The translations under genes and the position numbers were made by a program. This document shows positions 1 to 8,121 of a stretch of 64,000 nt of DNA, in pieces. Numbering within the stretch: position 1 is the first letter of the stretch; every line of letters begins with the position of its first letter. Origin of the DNA: Pseudooceanicola algae (GTDB lineage Bacteria > Pseudomonadota > Alphaproteobacteria > Rhodobacterales > Rhodobacteraceae); the NCBI RefSeq assembly GCF_003590145.2, contig NZ_CP060436.1, forward strand, positions 2,733,001-2,797,000. Direction: 5' to 3'. The notes beneath the pieces were generated by a model. The model was not told where the DNA came from and did no database searches. It saw nothing but the letters and a program-made list of their open reading frames with translations.

Positions 1-190
1 CGCGGGTCACGGGCGGTACGTTCGGATCGCCCTTCAGCCCCAGCCACTGGAACGGCCAGCCCAGAACACGGGCGGCGACCCGCAGCACCGGCGGAGCGTC
101 ATAGGCATCCAGGATGACCTTCATGGCGCCGGTGCGTTCAAAGGTGGCGCCGGTGGCGATCAAACGCCAGAGGTTATGGGGTCCGCGCAT
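1..190 (-). CDS. ubiB: UbiB, N-terminal part (cut by window edge)
   Basis: Only the first 63 codons are in the window. The reverse strand reads from an ATG at 190 as MRGPHNLWRLIATGATFERT and continues to position 1, matching the N-terminus of the alphaproteobacterial UbiB/ABC1 atypical kinase needed for ubiquinone biosynthesis. The start lies 3 bases after the ubiE stop, so the two ubiquinone genes are probably co-transcribed. The kinase-like core is outside the window, so the assignment rests on this N-terminal segment and on the conserved ubiE-ubiB order. Confidence 0.85.
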   Translation of the reverse strand, partial: MRGPHNLWRLIATGATFERTGAMKVILDAYDAPPVLRVAARVLGWPFQWLGLKGDPNVPPVTR

Positions 191-193
191 GGA

Positions 194-937
194 TCAGATC
201 TTCCACCCGGAATGCAGCGCGGCGATGCCGAGGCTGAGGTTGCGGTATTTCGCGTTTTCGAACCCGGCGTCGCGGATCATCCCGAGGAAGGTCTCCTGAT
301 CGGGGAAGCGGCGTATGGATTCGACGAGGTACTGGTAGCTGTCGCGATCCCCGGCAATCAGCTGACCCATCGGCGGGATGCAGTTGAAGCTGTAGCGATC
401 ATAGGCCCATTGCAGGGCCGGCGTCGGGATCTGGCTGAATTCCAGCACCATGAGGCGGCCGCCGGGTTTCAGCACCCGGTAGGCTTCGGTAAGGGCTTCT
501 TGCGGCCGGGTGACGTTCCGGATCCCGAAGGAGATCGTGTAGGTGTCAAAGGTATTGTCGGCAAAGGGCAGCGCCATTGCATCGCCAACGACCCAGTCGA
601 GACTGTCGGCCATGGAAGTCGCCTCGGCCCGTTGCCGCCCCGCCACCAGCATCGGTTCGGTCAGGTCGAGAACCGTGGCATGGCCATGTCCGGCGCGTTT
701 CAGGAAACGGAAGGAGATATCCCCGGTGCCACCCGCAACGTCGAGCAGTCTTTGCCCGGCGCGCGGTGCGAGCCAGTCCATCATCGCGTCTTTCCAGATG
801 CGGTGGATGCCGAGGCTCATCGCGTCGTTCATCACGTCGTATTTCGAGGCGACCGAACCGAAGATGCCCTGCACGCGGCCGGCCTTTTCCGCTTCGGGAA
901 TCTCGGTGAAACCGAAATGGGTGGTTTTCTCGTTCAT
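194..937 (-). CDS. ubiE: Ubiquinone/menaquinone C-methyltransferase UbiE
   Basis: A 247-residue class I SAM methyltransferase that C-methylates the benzoquinol ring in ubiquinone synthesis. The N-terminal block around residues 20-45 ([20 protein letters not shown]) and the SAM-binding loop [13 protein letters not shown] near residue 64 are classic UbiE signatures. The late motif [20 protein letters not shown] and the C-terminal [13 protein letters not shown] are also typical. Length is normal for the family. It is followed after 3 bases by ubiB and is divergent from mutM. The intergenic region to mutM carries a copy of a dispersed repeat (1035-1110). Confidence 0.97.
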   Translation of the reverse strand: MNEKTTHFGFTEIPEAEKAGRVQGIFGSVASKYDVMNDAMSLGIHRIWKDAMMDWLAPRAGQRLLDVAGGTGDISFRFLKRAGHGHATVLDLTEPMLVAGRQRAEATSMADSLDWVVGDAMALPFADNTFDTYTISFGIRNVTRPQEALTEAYRVLKPGGRLMVLEFSQIPTPALQWAYDRYSFNCIPPMGQLIAGDRDSYQYLVESIRRFPDQETFLGMIRDAGFENAKYRNLSLGIAALHSGWKI

Positions 938-1034
938 GGGATGCCTCCGGCGCTGCGGCTTTTGTCCTGCTCTTCCTTATAGGGCGCACGGGCGGGGCTG
1001 CAATGCGACGCTTGGGGATCTGGACCCGCGCGCA

Positions 1035-1110
1035 GGGGGGCGCTGCCCCCCGCCGAGCTGGAAGCTCGACTCCCCCCGGGATATTTGAAACAGGGAAACA
1101 TGCAGATGAG
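1035..1110 (+). repeat. Dispersed intergenic repeat, copy A
   Basis: Three parts are visible. A 7-bp hairpin GGGGGGC-GCT-GCCCCCC lies at 1035-1051. A 6-bp hairpin CGAGCT-GGA-AGCTCG lies at 1054-1068. A conserved tail from 1078 (GGGATATTT, then AACAGGGAAACATG) follows. The tail recurs at 8081-8105 with two mismatches in 25 positions. The first hairpin core recurs identically, in inverted orientation, at 61361-61375. It sits just upstream of mutM; the ATG at its end is not in frame with mutM. Similar GC-rich boxes are, to my knowledge, common between Rhodobacterales genes; function unknown. Confidence 0.65.
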
Positions 1111-1122
1111 AGGGGCCCCTGT

Positions 1123-1974
1123 ATGCCTGAATTACCGGAAGTGGAGACCGTTCGGACCGGGTTGGCGCCGGCGATGGAAGGATCGGTGATCCTGAAGGCG
1201 GACATCAACCGGCCGGATCTGCGCTGGCCTTTCCCCGAGCGGATGGCCGCGCGCCTGGAAGGGCAGCGGGTGTTGCGGCTGCGACGGCGGTCGAAATATA
1301 TCCTTGCGGATCTGGAGAGCGGCGAGAGCCTTCTGGTGCATTTGGGCATGTCCGGGCGAATGGTCGTGTCGGGAGATCCGTTGGGACGATTTCACCATGA
1401 GCATCCTGCAGCCCTGAAACATGATCACGTGGTGCTGCATCTGTCGAACGGAGCCCGCGTGACTTTCAACGATCCGCGGCGTTTTGGAGCCATGGATCTA
1501 TTGGAGACGGCGCAGGCCGAGGCGCATCCGCTGCTGGCCTCGATCGGGCCGGAGCCATTGGGCAACGGGTTTTCAGGCGACTACCTGGCCGGCATTCTGA
1601 AGGCCAAACGATCGCCGATCAAGTCTGCGCTGCTGGATCAGCGCGTCGTGGCAGGGCTTGGCAATATCTATGTCTGCGAAACGCTTTACCGGGCACGGAT
1701 TTCGCCAGCGCGGCGCTGTGACCGGATTGCGACGACCCGGCTGGCGGCGCTGGTGCCGGTGATACGGGATGTGCTGACCGAGGCAATTGCCGCCGGCGGC
1801 TCGACCCTGAAGGATTTTCGGCGGGCGGATGGGGAGCTTGGATATTTCCAGCATGTCTTTGACGTCTACGACCGCGAAGGCCAGCCCTGCCGGACCGAAG
1901 GGTGCCATGCGCATGTGCAGAGGATCGTGCAATCGGGCCGGTCGAGCTTTTACTGCCCGACTTGTCAGCGTTGA
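1123..1974 (+). CDS. mutM: Formamidopyrimidine-DNA glycosylase MutM/Fpg
   Basis: A 283-residue base-excision repair glycosylase/AP lyase that removes 8-oxoguanine and formamidopyrimidines. The start at 1123 gives [14 protein letters not shown], whose Pro2 becomes the catalytic N-terminal proline after Met removal. An earlier in-frame start would bury this residue, so it was rejected. Glu3 and Lys58 (RRRSKYI) match the family's catalytic residues. The C-terminal zinc finger is present with cysteines near 256, 261, 278 and 281 (CPTC). Length is standard. It is divergent from ubiE and followed after 84 bases by an enoyl-CoA hydratase gene. Confidence 0.97.
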   Translation: MPELPEVETVRTGLAPAMEGSVILKADINRPDLRWPFPERMAARLEGQRVLRLRRRSKYILADLESGESLLVHLGMSGRMVVSGDPLGRFHHEHPAALKHDHVVLHLSNGARVTFNDPRRFGAMDLLETAQAEAHPLLASIGPEPLGNGFSGDYLAGILKAKRSPIKSALLDQRVVAGLGNIYVCETLYRARISPARRCDRIATTRLAALVPVIRDVLTEAIAAGGSTLKDFRRADGELGYFQHVFDVYDREGQPCRTEGCHAHVQRIVQSGRSSFYCPTCQR

Positions 1975-2058
1975 CCGGATCCGGGCCAAAGATGACTTGA
2001 ACCGAAGGGGCAAGATGGTAGGGAATCGACTCTGAAGCAACCGGAGGGATCCGTCGCC

Positions 2059-2835
2059 ATGGCCTTTGAGACGATCATCGTCGAGACAGATGACCACATC
2101 GCACTGGTAAAGCTGAACCGGCCCGATGCGATGAATGCGCTGAACGATCAGCTGCTGAGCGAGTTGGCCGAGGCGCTGAGCGGGGCGCAGAAGGACCCGA
2201 AGGTCCGGTGCATCGTCCTGACCGGCAGCGAGAAGTTCTTTGCCGCCGGGGCCGATGTGCGGCAGATGGCCGACAAGAGCTTTACCGATGTCTTTGCCGG
2301 CGAGATGTTCGGCGAAGAAGTCGCCGCCATCGCGCGGGTGCGCAAGCCGGTGATCGCCGCCGTATCGGGCTACGCGCTTGGCGGGGGATGCGAGCTGGCG
2401 ATGATGTGCGATTTCATCATTGCCGCTGACACTGCCAAATTCGGGCAGCCCGAAATCAACCTGGGCGTCATGGCCGGGCTTGGTGGCACACAGCGCCTGA
2501 CCCGCGCCGTGGGCAAGGCCAAGGCCATGGACATGAACCTGACCGGGCGCTTCATGGATGCCGAAGAGGCCGAGCGCGCCGGGTTGGTCAGCCGTGTCGT
2601 CCCCACCAAGAAGCTGATGGACGAGGCCATGGCCGCCGCCGGCAAGATCGCCGAGAAAAGCATGATCTCGGTCATGGCGGTGAAGGAAGCTGTCAATCGC
2701 GCCGGGGAAACGACCCTGGCCGAGGGCATGTTGTTCGAACGCCGCATGTTCTTTTCGCTGTTCGCCACCGAGGATCAGAAGGAAGGCATGACCGCCTTTC
2801 TTGAAAAGCGGGAACCCCAGTTCCGCGACCGTTGA
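2059..2835 (+). CDS. Enoyl-CoA hydratase
   Basis: A 258-residue crotonase-family protein that hydrates trans-2-enoyl-CoA to 3-hydroxyacyl-CoA. The oxyanion-hole segment [12 protein letters not shown] (near residues 58-69) is present. So is the catalytic stretch [16 protein letters not shown], with one catalytic Glu, and the block [18 protein letters not shown] contains the second. Both glutamates and the C-terminal phenylalanine-rich helix are typical of true hydratases rather than isomerases or dehalogenases. A GGAGG ribosome-binding site is at 2043-2047. No beta-oxidation partner is adjacent, so a general fatty-acid or phenylacetate-type role cannot be distinguished. Confidence 0.92.
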   Translation: MAFETIIVETDDHIALVKLNRPDAMNALNDQLLSELAEALSGAQKDPKVRCIVLTGSEKFFAAGADVRQMADKSFTDVFAGEMFGEEVAAIARVRKPVIAAVSGYALGGGCELAMMCDFIIAADTAKFGQPEINLGVMAGLGGTQRLTRAVGKAKAMDMNLTGRFMDAEEAERAGLVSRVVPTKKLMDEAMAAAGKIAEKSMISVMAVKEAVNRAGETTLAEGMLFERRMFFSLFATEDQKEGMTAFLEKREPQFRDR

Positions 2836-2871
2836 GGCAGGCGCCAGCGCGGCACCTGAACCGCCTGCGAT

Positions 2872-4059
2872 CTAATCTGCCGGTCTTTGTGGCGACGCCC
2901 GTGCCTTGGGCGTTTTCTGCATATCGGTCATCGTGGTGACGATATCGGGCTCGCGCAGCGCGGGATCGGTAACGCCCGGCCGACTGGGCGAGAACCAGGC
3001 CGGGTCGATGCCGGGCATTTCCGGGGCCTCGCCACGGATCATCGACGCCGCAAGTCCGGCCAGCGCGGGCGAGCATTGGATGCCGACGCCCCCCTGCCCG
3101 ACCAGCCAGAAGAACCCTTCGACTTGCGGGTCGAAACCGCAGACCGGCACGCCGTCGGCAACGAAGCTGCGCAAGCCCGCCCAGGATCGGACGGGTGTGA
3201 TTCCCGGCAGGTCAAAGGCGGCGCGGACACGGTCGGTGCCAAGCGCCACATCCATCGGTTCGGGTCTGGCGTCGCAGGGTGGGCTGGGGGTCAGATCCGC
3301 CGGCGTGGCCATCATGCCGCCATTCTCGGGCTTCACGTAGAATTCGCCTTCGGCATCCACCATCATAGGCAGGGTTGCGGGATCGACCCCGGGCGGCAGA
3401 TTGAAGAACAGGCCGGTCCGTCGACAGGGTTGCAGGCCCAGATCGCGCGCGCCAGCCAGGGAACCGACCTGTTCGGCCCAGGCGCCCGAGGCGTTGATCA
3501 CCACCGGGGCGGCGTACCACCCCGTCGATGTCTCGACCTGCCAGGTGCCGCCGAGGCGGCGCATCGACAGGACCTCGGTATCGCAGAGCAGCGAGGCACC
3601 GTCCCCTGCAAGCTTCCGCCGGTGCAGATTTTGCAACGCCATGATGTCGATATCGCGCGCATCTGCCTCGTACATCCCCAGGGCCGCATAGCCCGACCGT
3701 ACCAGCGGCATGCGCAAGGCGATTTCCTCGGCGTTGATCGGCACGACGATCCCGGCCGCCGCAATATCGCGGGTGCGGGCCAGCAGCGTTTCGCACTGAT
3801 CATCCCGCGCCATCAGGATCATGCCCCGCGGGCTGAGGAGCGGTGCCTCATCTATCAGCGCATGAGGGGCCGCAAGGAAATCCTGCGAGGCCAGGGTAAG
3901 TGCCCGGATCCGCGCCGGTCCGATGCACATCAGGGAAATCGCCGCCGACCGACCGGTGGCGTGGTAGCCGGGCAGGGTTTCACGTTCCAGCACGGCCACA
4001 TTTGCGTCTGCGGACAGGGCGCTGGCCACGGAAAGTCCCGAGATCCCTGCTCCGACCAC
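2872..4059 (-). CDS. FAD-dependent oxidoreductase (DAO family)
   Basis: About 395 residues of a D-amino-acid/glycine-oxidase type flavoprotein (DadA-like). It begins almost at the dinucleotide loop VGAGISGLSVASAL, has the Rossmann acidic residue in VAVLERE, and has the C-terminal FAD motif VGQGGVGIQCSPALAG. It likely oxidises an amine or amino acid; the substrate cannot be told. The start is odd. The GTG at 4059 is the only conventional start codon in frame, but the reading frame continues upstream as RSFDIIV, as expected of a complete beta strand. A good AGGAGG lies at about 4088-4093, too far from the GTG. It is convergent with the enoyl-CoA hydratase gene. Confidence 0.8.
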   Translation of the reverse strand: MVGAGISGLSVASALSADANVAVLERETLPGYHATGRSAAISLMCIGPARIRALTLASQDFLAAPHALIDEAPLLSPRGMILMARDDQCETLLARTRDIAAAGIVVPINAEEIALRMPLVRSGYAALGMYEADARDIDIMALQNLHRRKLAGDGASLLCDTEVLSMRRLGGTWQVETSTGWYAAPVVINASGAWAEQVGSLAGARDLGLQPCRRTGLFFNLPPGVDPATLPMMVDAEGEFYVKPENGGMMATPADLTPSPPCDARPEPMDVALGTDRVRAAFDLPGITPVRSWAGLRSFVADGVPVCGFDPQVEGFFWLVGQGGVGIQCSPALAGLAASMIRGEAPEMPGIDPAWFSPSRPGVTDPALREPDIVTTMTDMQKTPKARASPQRPAD

Positions 4060-4344
4060 GATAATGTCGAAACTACGCGACGTCCTTCCTCCTGCCGAAT
4101 TACCCGCTGCCGCTTTCCTGCCCTGTTCGGTTGTCGTCGGCGGGAATCGCTTTTGACAAGACTAGCATCGCAGAATGATGCGTAAACATATGTGAACGTG
4201 CAATCTGTGTCATGGCGAAAATCAGCCACTGGCCGAATGGCGCCTTTTCGGCTCGCAGGTTCGGGGGGTCCGCCGGATCATCGCTGTTGATTCAGAAAAA
4301 TCACCTTTGCATCCCGCGACGGAGCAAAGAATCCTCCGGGGCTG

Positions 4345-4373
4345 TTGACTTGGTCGCGAGTCGGGCCTAAAGA
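4345..4373 (+). promoter_or_regulatory. Sigma-70-type promoter of rpsT
   Basis: TTGACT at 4345-4350, a 17-base spacer, and TAAAGA at 4368-4373. The spacing is optimal and the -35 box has five of six consensus bases. It lies 47 bases upstream of the rpsT start, which suits a highly expressed ribosomal-protein gene. Confidence 0.65.
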
Positions 4374-4420
4374 CGCGTCTTCAAGAATGCACCGAACCCA
4401 AAACATGGGACGAAACGAAT

Positions 4421-4684
4421 ATGGCTAACTCGCCTCAGTCGAAAAAACGCGCCCGTCAGGCAGATGTCCGTCTGACCGTCAACAAGGCGCGCCGTTCGCG
4501 TATCCGCACCTTCATCCGCAAGGTGGAAGAGGCGATCGCAACGGGTGATAAAACAGCCGCTCAGTCGGCGCTGCATACAGCTCAACCCGAGCTGATGCGC
4601 GGCGTCACCAAGGGCGTCTATCACAAGAACACCGCTGCCCGGAAAATGTCCCGCCTCTCGGCGCGGGTCAACGCCATCGGCTAA
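4421..4684 (+). CDS. rpsT: 30S ribosomal protein S20
   Basis: An 87-residue, Lys/Arg-rich protein starting [17 protein letters not shown] and containing the family motif [18 protein letters not shown]20 binds 16S rRNA in the small subunit. It is monocistronic here, with its own promoter (4345-4373) and a textbook intrinsic terminator (4707-4736). The rpsT-dnaA order fits Rhodobacterales as I know them. Confidence 0.98.
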   Translation: MANSPQSKKRARQADVRLTVNKARRSRIRTFIRKVEEAIATGDKTAAQSALHTAQPELMRGVTKGVYHKNTAARKMSRLSARVNAIG

Positions 4685-4706
4685 TTCCGGACAAGCTGTT
4701 GATGCT

Positions 4707-4736
4707 AAAGGCGCTGCATTCGCGGCGCCTTTTTTC
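4707..4736 (+). terminator. Intrinsic terminator of rpsT
   Basis: The stem AAAGGCGCTGC pairs with GCGGCGCCTTT around an ATTC loop (one T-G pair), 11 bp in all. Its 3' arm runs into six T residues at 4730-4735. It begins 23 bases after the rpsT stop codon. Confidence 0.9.
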
Positions 4737-5164
4737 ATGCGCGGGCAACCGCACAACCGGAATGCGATTCCTTTGCGGGACCATCTGAGTCAAGCGCTTT
4801 GAGTTGTTGTATCGACTGCGAGAAGATTGCTAGCTTCGGACCTGCGAGTCACTTCGCCTTGGGGGGGACATCGCGGCACCATCCGGTACCGCAAGCCACT
4901 ACCAGCGATGGCCTTCAGGCCAGCGCCCGGTATTGATGTTCATGATGTCCAGGCACATAGGTTGATAGCAACAGATATAACTGGCGTCGCACACGTCGGT
5001 CCGCTGCTGTCTTTCCGTTCACGACGCCCGGTTTTCCGGTAATGTCGACGCCCGGTCATCTGGCCGGGTGACGGTTCCTTTGTCTTCCAAGGTCTGGTGG
5101 CGTGCACCCTTGCTGGGGGGCTAGGGCATGGCTGTAGATGTATTCGAGGGGCAGTGAGAATCTG
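4737..5164. other. Long dnaA upstream region, no gene seen
   Basis: About 430 bases without a convincing gene on either strand. The region should hold the dnaA promoter and a long leader, but I see no strong -35/-10 pair. I also find no DnaA box (TTATNCACA or its complement) and no AT-rich unwinding element. Despite the dnaA neighbourhood there is therefore no sequence support for an origin of replication here. A GC-rich inverted segment around 5035-5070 (repeated CGACGCCCGG, GGCCGG) could form structure in the dnaA leader. Confidence 0.5.
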
Positions 5165-6607
5165 ATGGACACGGACTTTTGGGGCGAGCTGAAAAACAAC
5201 CTGCGCAAAGCAGTCGGAGAGCACAATTTCACGGCCTGGATTGCGCCGCTTGAGCTTGACCGGGTCAAGGACGGGGTTGCCACGCTGACCGTTCCGACCA
5301 ACTACGCCGGCATCTATGTCGAGCGGAACTTCGGCGACCAGATCCTGAACGAATTCGGCGCCCTGCGCGGCAATGTCCGCCGCCTCGTCTTTTCGGTATC
5401 GAAACCGAAAGCGGCCCCGGTGCAGATCTCCCGGTCCGAAGCCGGTGACAACGCTCAGGCTGGAGTCGCATCGCCGGTCGCCCCGCGCCAGAGCCTGCCG
5501 CAATCCGCCCCGCGCCATGGCGCTTCCGGAGGCGATCAGGACATGCGCGCCAAGCTGGAACGGATGCTCCAGCCCGCCCCGCTGGATCCCAATTCGACCT
5601 TCGACAGCTTCGTGGTCGGCAAGCCCAACGAACTGGCCCATGCGGCCGCCCGCCGTGTCGCCCGTGGCGGCAAGCCCGAATTCAATCCGCTGTTCTTCTA
5701 TGGCGGCGTCGGCCTCGGCAAGACCCACCTGATGCACGCCATCGCCTGGGAACTGCAATCGGCGAACCCTGACCTGAATATCGTCTACCTGTCGGCGGAA
5801 CAGTTCATGTACCGTTTCGTGCAGGCCCTGCGCGACAAGAAGATGATGGATTTCAAATCCCTCTTCCGCAATGTCGACGTGCTGATGGTCGATGACGTGC
5901 AGTTCATTGCCGGCAAGGATTCCACCCAAGAGGAATTCTTCCACACGTTCAACGCCCTGATCGAACACAACAAGCAGATCATCCTGTCGGGCGAATGCGC
6001 CCCGAACGAGATCAAGAACCTGCCGGTGCGGATCTCGTCCCGGCTGTCCTCGGGCCTCGTCGTCGACCTCCACCCCACAGACTACGAACTGCGCCTCGGC
6101 ATCCTGCAATCCAAGGTCGACACCTTCCGTGCCAAGCACCCGGATCTCGAAGTCGCCGATGGGGTGCTGGAATTCCTCGCCCACCGGATCTCGACCAACG
6201 TGCGTGTTCTCGAAGGGGCGCTGACGCGTCTGTTCGCCTTTGCCTCGCTGGTCGGGCGTCAGATCACCATGGAGCTGACCCAGGATTGCCTGGCCGATGT
6301 GCTGCGGGCCTCGGATCGCAAGATCTCGATCGAGGAAATCCAGCGTTGCGTGGCTGAGCACTACAACATCCGGCTCAGCGACATGATCGGCCCGAAGCGC
6401 GTGCGCAGCTTTGCCCGCCCGCGCCAGATCGCGATGTACCTGTGCAAGAAGATGACCTCGCGCTCCCTGCCGGAGATCGGCAAACGCTTCGGCGGGCGCG
6501 ACCACACCACGGTCATGCATGCGGTGAAACGCGTCGATGAACTGATGGTGCAGGACGCCCAGATCGCGGATGATCTGGAATTGCTGCGCCGCGCGCTGGA
6601 AGCCTAG
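5165..6607 (+). CDS. dnaA: Chromosomal replication initiator DnaA
   Basis: A 480-residue initiator ATPase. Domain I occupies roughly residues 1-85 (MDTDFWGELKNNLRKAVGEH). A Pro/Ser/Ala-rich linker follows. The AAA+ domain has Walker A GGVGLGKTHLMHA near 180 and Walker B VLMVDDVQF near 239. Domain IV carries the DnaA-box-binding signature GGRDHTTVMHAVKRVDEL near 443. The ATG at 5165 was chosen because it gives the normal domain I start; an alternative start nine codons upstream has no better ribosome-binding site. dnaN follows after 331 bases and is probably separately transcribed. Confidence 0.97.
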   Translation: MDTDFWGELKNNLRKAVGEHNFTAWIAPLELDRVKDGVATLTVPTNYAGIYVERNFGDQILNEFGALRGNVRRLVFSVSKPKAAPVQISRSEAGDNAQAGVASPVAPRQSLPQSAPRHGASGGDQDMRAKLERMLQPAPLDPNSTFDSFVVGKPNELAHAAARRVARGGKPEFNPLFFYGGVGLGKTHLMHAIAWELQSANPDLNIVYLSAEQFMYRFVQALRDKKMMDFKSLFRNVDVLMVDDVQFIAGKDSTQEEFFHTFNALIEHNKQIILSGECAPNEIKNLPVRISSRLSSGLVVDLHPTDYELRLGILQSKVDTFRAKHPDLEVADGVLEFLAHRISTNVRVLEGALTRLFAFASLVGRQITMELTQDCLADVLRASDRKISIEEIQRCVAEHYNIRLSDMIGPKRVRSFARPRQIAMYLCKKMTSRSLPEIGKRFGGRDHTTVMHAVKRVDELMVQDAQIADDLELLRRALEA

Positions 6608-6627
6608 GCTTTCGGCCCTGCCCGAAA

Positions 6628-6658
6628 CGCCCGGCCGCCCCTTTTCGGGCGCCGGGCG
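6628..6658 (+). terminator. GC-rich hairpin downstream of dnaA
   Basis: The outer stem CGCCCGGC (6628-6635) pairs with GCCGGGCG (6651-6658). The inner stem GCCC pairs with GGGC around a CTTTTC loop. It starts 20 bases after the dnaA stop. No T-run follows, so it may be a weak or Rho-assisted terminator or a 3'-end stabiliser. Confidence 0.5.
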
Positions 6659-6679
6659 CCCTGCTCCCCCTTTCATTCT

Positions 6680-6706
6680 GTCAGATATACTCCCAGCCGG
6701 AGGCAT
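6680..6706 (-). repeat. Dispersed intergenic repeat, short copy D
   Basis: Read on the minus strand this is GCCTCCGGC, two bases, then GGGAGTATATCTGA. It resembles the core of copy B (8070-8105: GCCTCCGGC followed by GGGGATATTT). It lies in the 331-base dnaA-dnaN gap, which otherwise holds only the dnaA hairpin and, presumably, the dnaN promoter. No gene is visible in that gap. Confidence 0.4.
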
Positions 6707-6938
6707 CCGTTCCGCCAGCCCGTGATTCGCTTTGTCGCTCTGCGCGCGCCGTGAGTGCAGCGCGAAACCCGGCAGCCGCCCGCCGATTGTTGTATCCACG
6801 CAGCGGTCCCGCCAAGGCTCCGCCAAACTGCAAAAACCCATTGTATCGCGGTCAGAAACCGGTAGCTTTCCGGTCCCGGAGGTTGCCTTTTCGGGACCCG
6901 GCGAAATTCGGAACCGTATCGAAACAGGGAAGAGTGTC

Positions 6939-8057
6939 ATGAAAATCAGCATCGAACGCGCGGCCCTTCTGAAGGCGGTTTCACAAGCCCAATCCGTGGT
7001 CGAGCGCCGCAACACGATCCCGATTCTGGCCAATGTCCTGATCGAGGCTGAAGGCAGCGACGTGATGTTCCGCGCCACCGACCTGGATATCGAGGTGGTC
7101 GACAAGGCCCCCGCCATGGTGGAGCGCGCCGGATCAACCACGGTCTCGGCCGTGGTCCTGCATGAAATCGTGCGCAAGCTGCCCGATGGCGCCATGGTCA
7201 CACTGTCCGAAGACGGCGCCGCGGGGCGTCTGACGGTGCAGGCAGGCCGGTCGAACTTCAACCTGGCGACGCTGCCGAAAGAAGACTTCCCGGTCATGGC
7301 CAGCTCGGAATACGCATCGAATTTTTCGGCCCCCGCGCCGGTGCTGCGGCGGCTGTTCGACAAGTCGAAATTCGCGATCTCGACCGAAGAGACCCGCTAT
7401 TATCTGAACGGCGTCTACATGCATGTCGCCGAAGGTGAAGGCGGCCGGGTGCTGCGCTGCGTGGCGACCGATGGCCACCGGCTGGCGCGAATCGACGCGG
7501 ATCTGCCCGAAGGCGCCGAGGCGATGCCCGGCGTGATCGTGCCCCGCAAGACCGTGGGTGAGCTGCGCAAGTTGCTGGATGACGATGACCTGGTGGTCGC
7601 GGTATCGGTGTCCGAAACCAAGGTGCGCTTCGCGACGCCGCAGATCACCCTGACCTCCAAGGTCATCGACGGGACCTTCCCGGATTATTCGCGCGTCATT
7701 CCGACCAACAACACCCGCCGCATGGAAGTCGACGCGGCCGAGTTCGCCAAGGCCGTCGACCGTGTGGCCACCGTATCGTCCGAGCGGTCGCGCGCCGTGA
7801 AGCTGAGCCTGGATGAGGATCGTCTGATCCTGTCGGTCAACGCCCCCGACAGCGGTGCGGCCGAAGAAGAACTGGCAGTGGCCTATGGCGACGAGCGGCT
7901 GGAGATTGGCTTCAACGCCAAGTACCTGCTGGAGATCGCCAGCCAGGTCGATCGCGAGAATGCGGTCTTCCTGTTCAATTCCTCCGGCGACCCGACCCTG
8001 ATGCGTGAAGGCAATGACCTGAGCGCGGTTTACGTGGTCATGCCGATGCGCGTCTGA
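6939..8057 (+). CDS. dnaN: DNA polymerase III beta subunit (sliding clamp)
   Basis: A 372-residue clamp that tethers Pol III to DNA. The ATG at 6939 gives the standard N-terminus MKISIERAALLKAVSQAQSV and is preceded by AGGGAAGAG. Clamp-family stretches include NTIPILANVLIEA, YYLNGVYMHV and the C-terminal YVVMPMRV. Length is exactly that expected. An in-frame extension upstream is open but has no clamp homology. recF follows after a short gap holding a repeat unit. Confidence 0.98.
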   Translation: MKISIERAALLKAVSQAQSVVERRNTIPILANVLIEAEGSDVMFRATDLDIEVVDKAPAMVERAGSTTVSAVVLHEIVRKLPDGAMVTLSEDGAAGRLTVQAGRSNFNLATLPKEDFPVMASSEYASNFSAPAPVLRRLFDKSKFAISTEETRYYLNGVYMHVAEGEGGRVLRCVATDGHRLARIDADLPEGAEAMPGVIVPRKTVGELRKLLDDDDLVVAVSVSETKVRFATPQITLTSKVIDGTFPDYSRVIPTNNTRRMEVDAAEFAKAVDRVATVSSERSRAVKLSLDEDRLILSVNAPDSGAAEEELAVAYGDERLEIGFNAKYLLEIASQVDRENAVFLFNSSGDPTLMREGNDLSAVYVVMPMRV

Positions 8058-8069
8058 GATCTTCGGATC

Positions 8070-8105
8070 GGCCTCCGGCGGGGATATTTACAACAGGGAA
8101 ACATG
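8070..8105 (+). repeat. Dispersed intergenic repeat, copy B
   Basis: GCCTCCGGCG then GGGATATTT and AACAGGGAAACATG. Positions 8081-8105 match 1078-1102 (in front of mutM) at 23 of 25 bases. It ends 17 bases before the recF start. The AGGGAAACATG at its end looks like a ribosome-binding site plus ATG, but that ATG is out of frame with recF. Confidence 0.65.
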
Positions 8106-8121
8106 GGGGACGGTCTTGGGG

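Noticed and set aside
1100-1102. ATG at the end of the repeat before mutM (and the equivalent before recF at 8103) as gene starts
   Set aside because: Both are out of frame with the downstream genes, whose N-termini are fixed by homology.
6791-6800. DnaA-box-like TGTATCCACG between dnaA and dnaN
   Set aside because: At least two mismatches to TTATNCACA, a single copy and no AT-rich neighbour, so there is no support for an origin.
4940-7363. Very long open frame antisense to dnaA and dnaN
   Set aside because: It mirrors the codon structure of the two conserved genes on the plus strand, spans their intergenic region and has no recognisable domain. High GC commonly leaves such antisense frames open.
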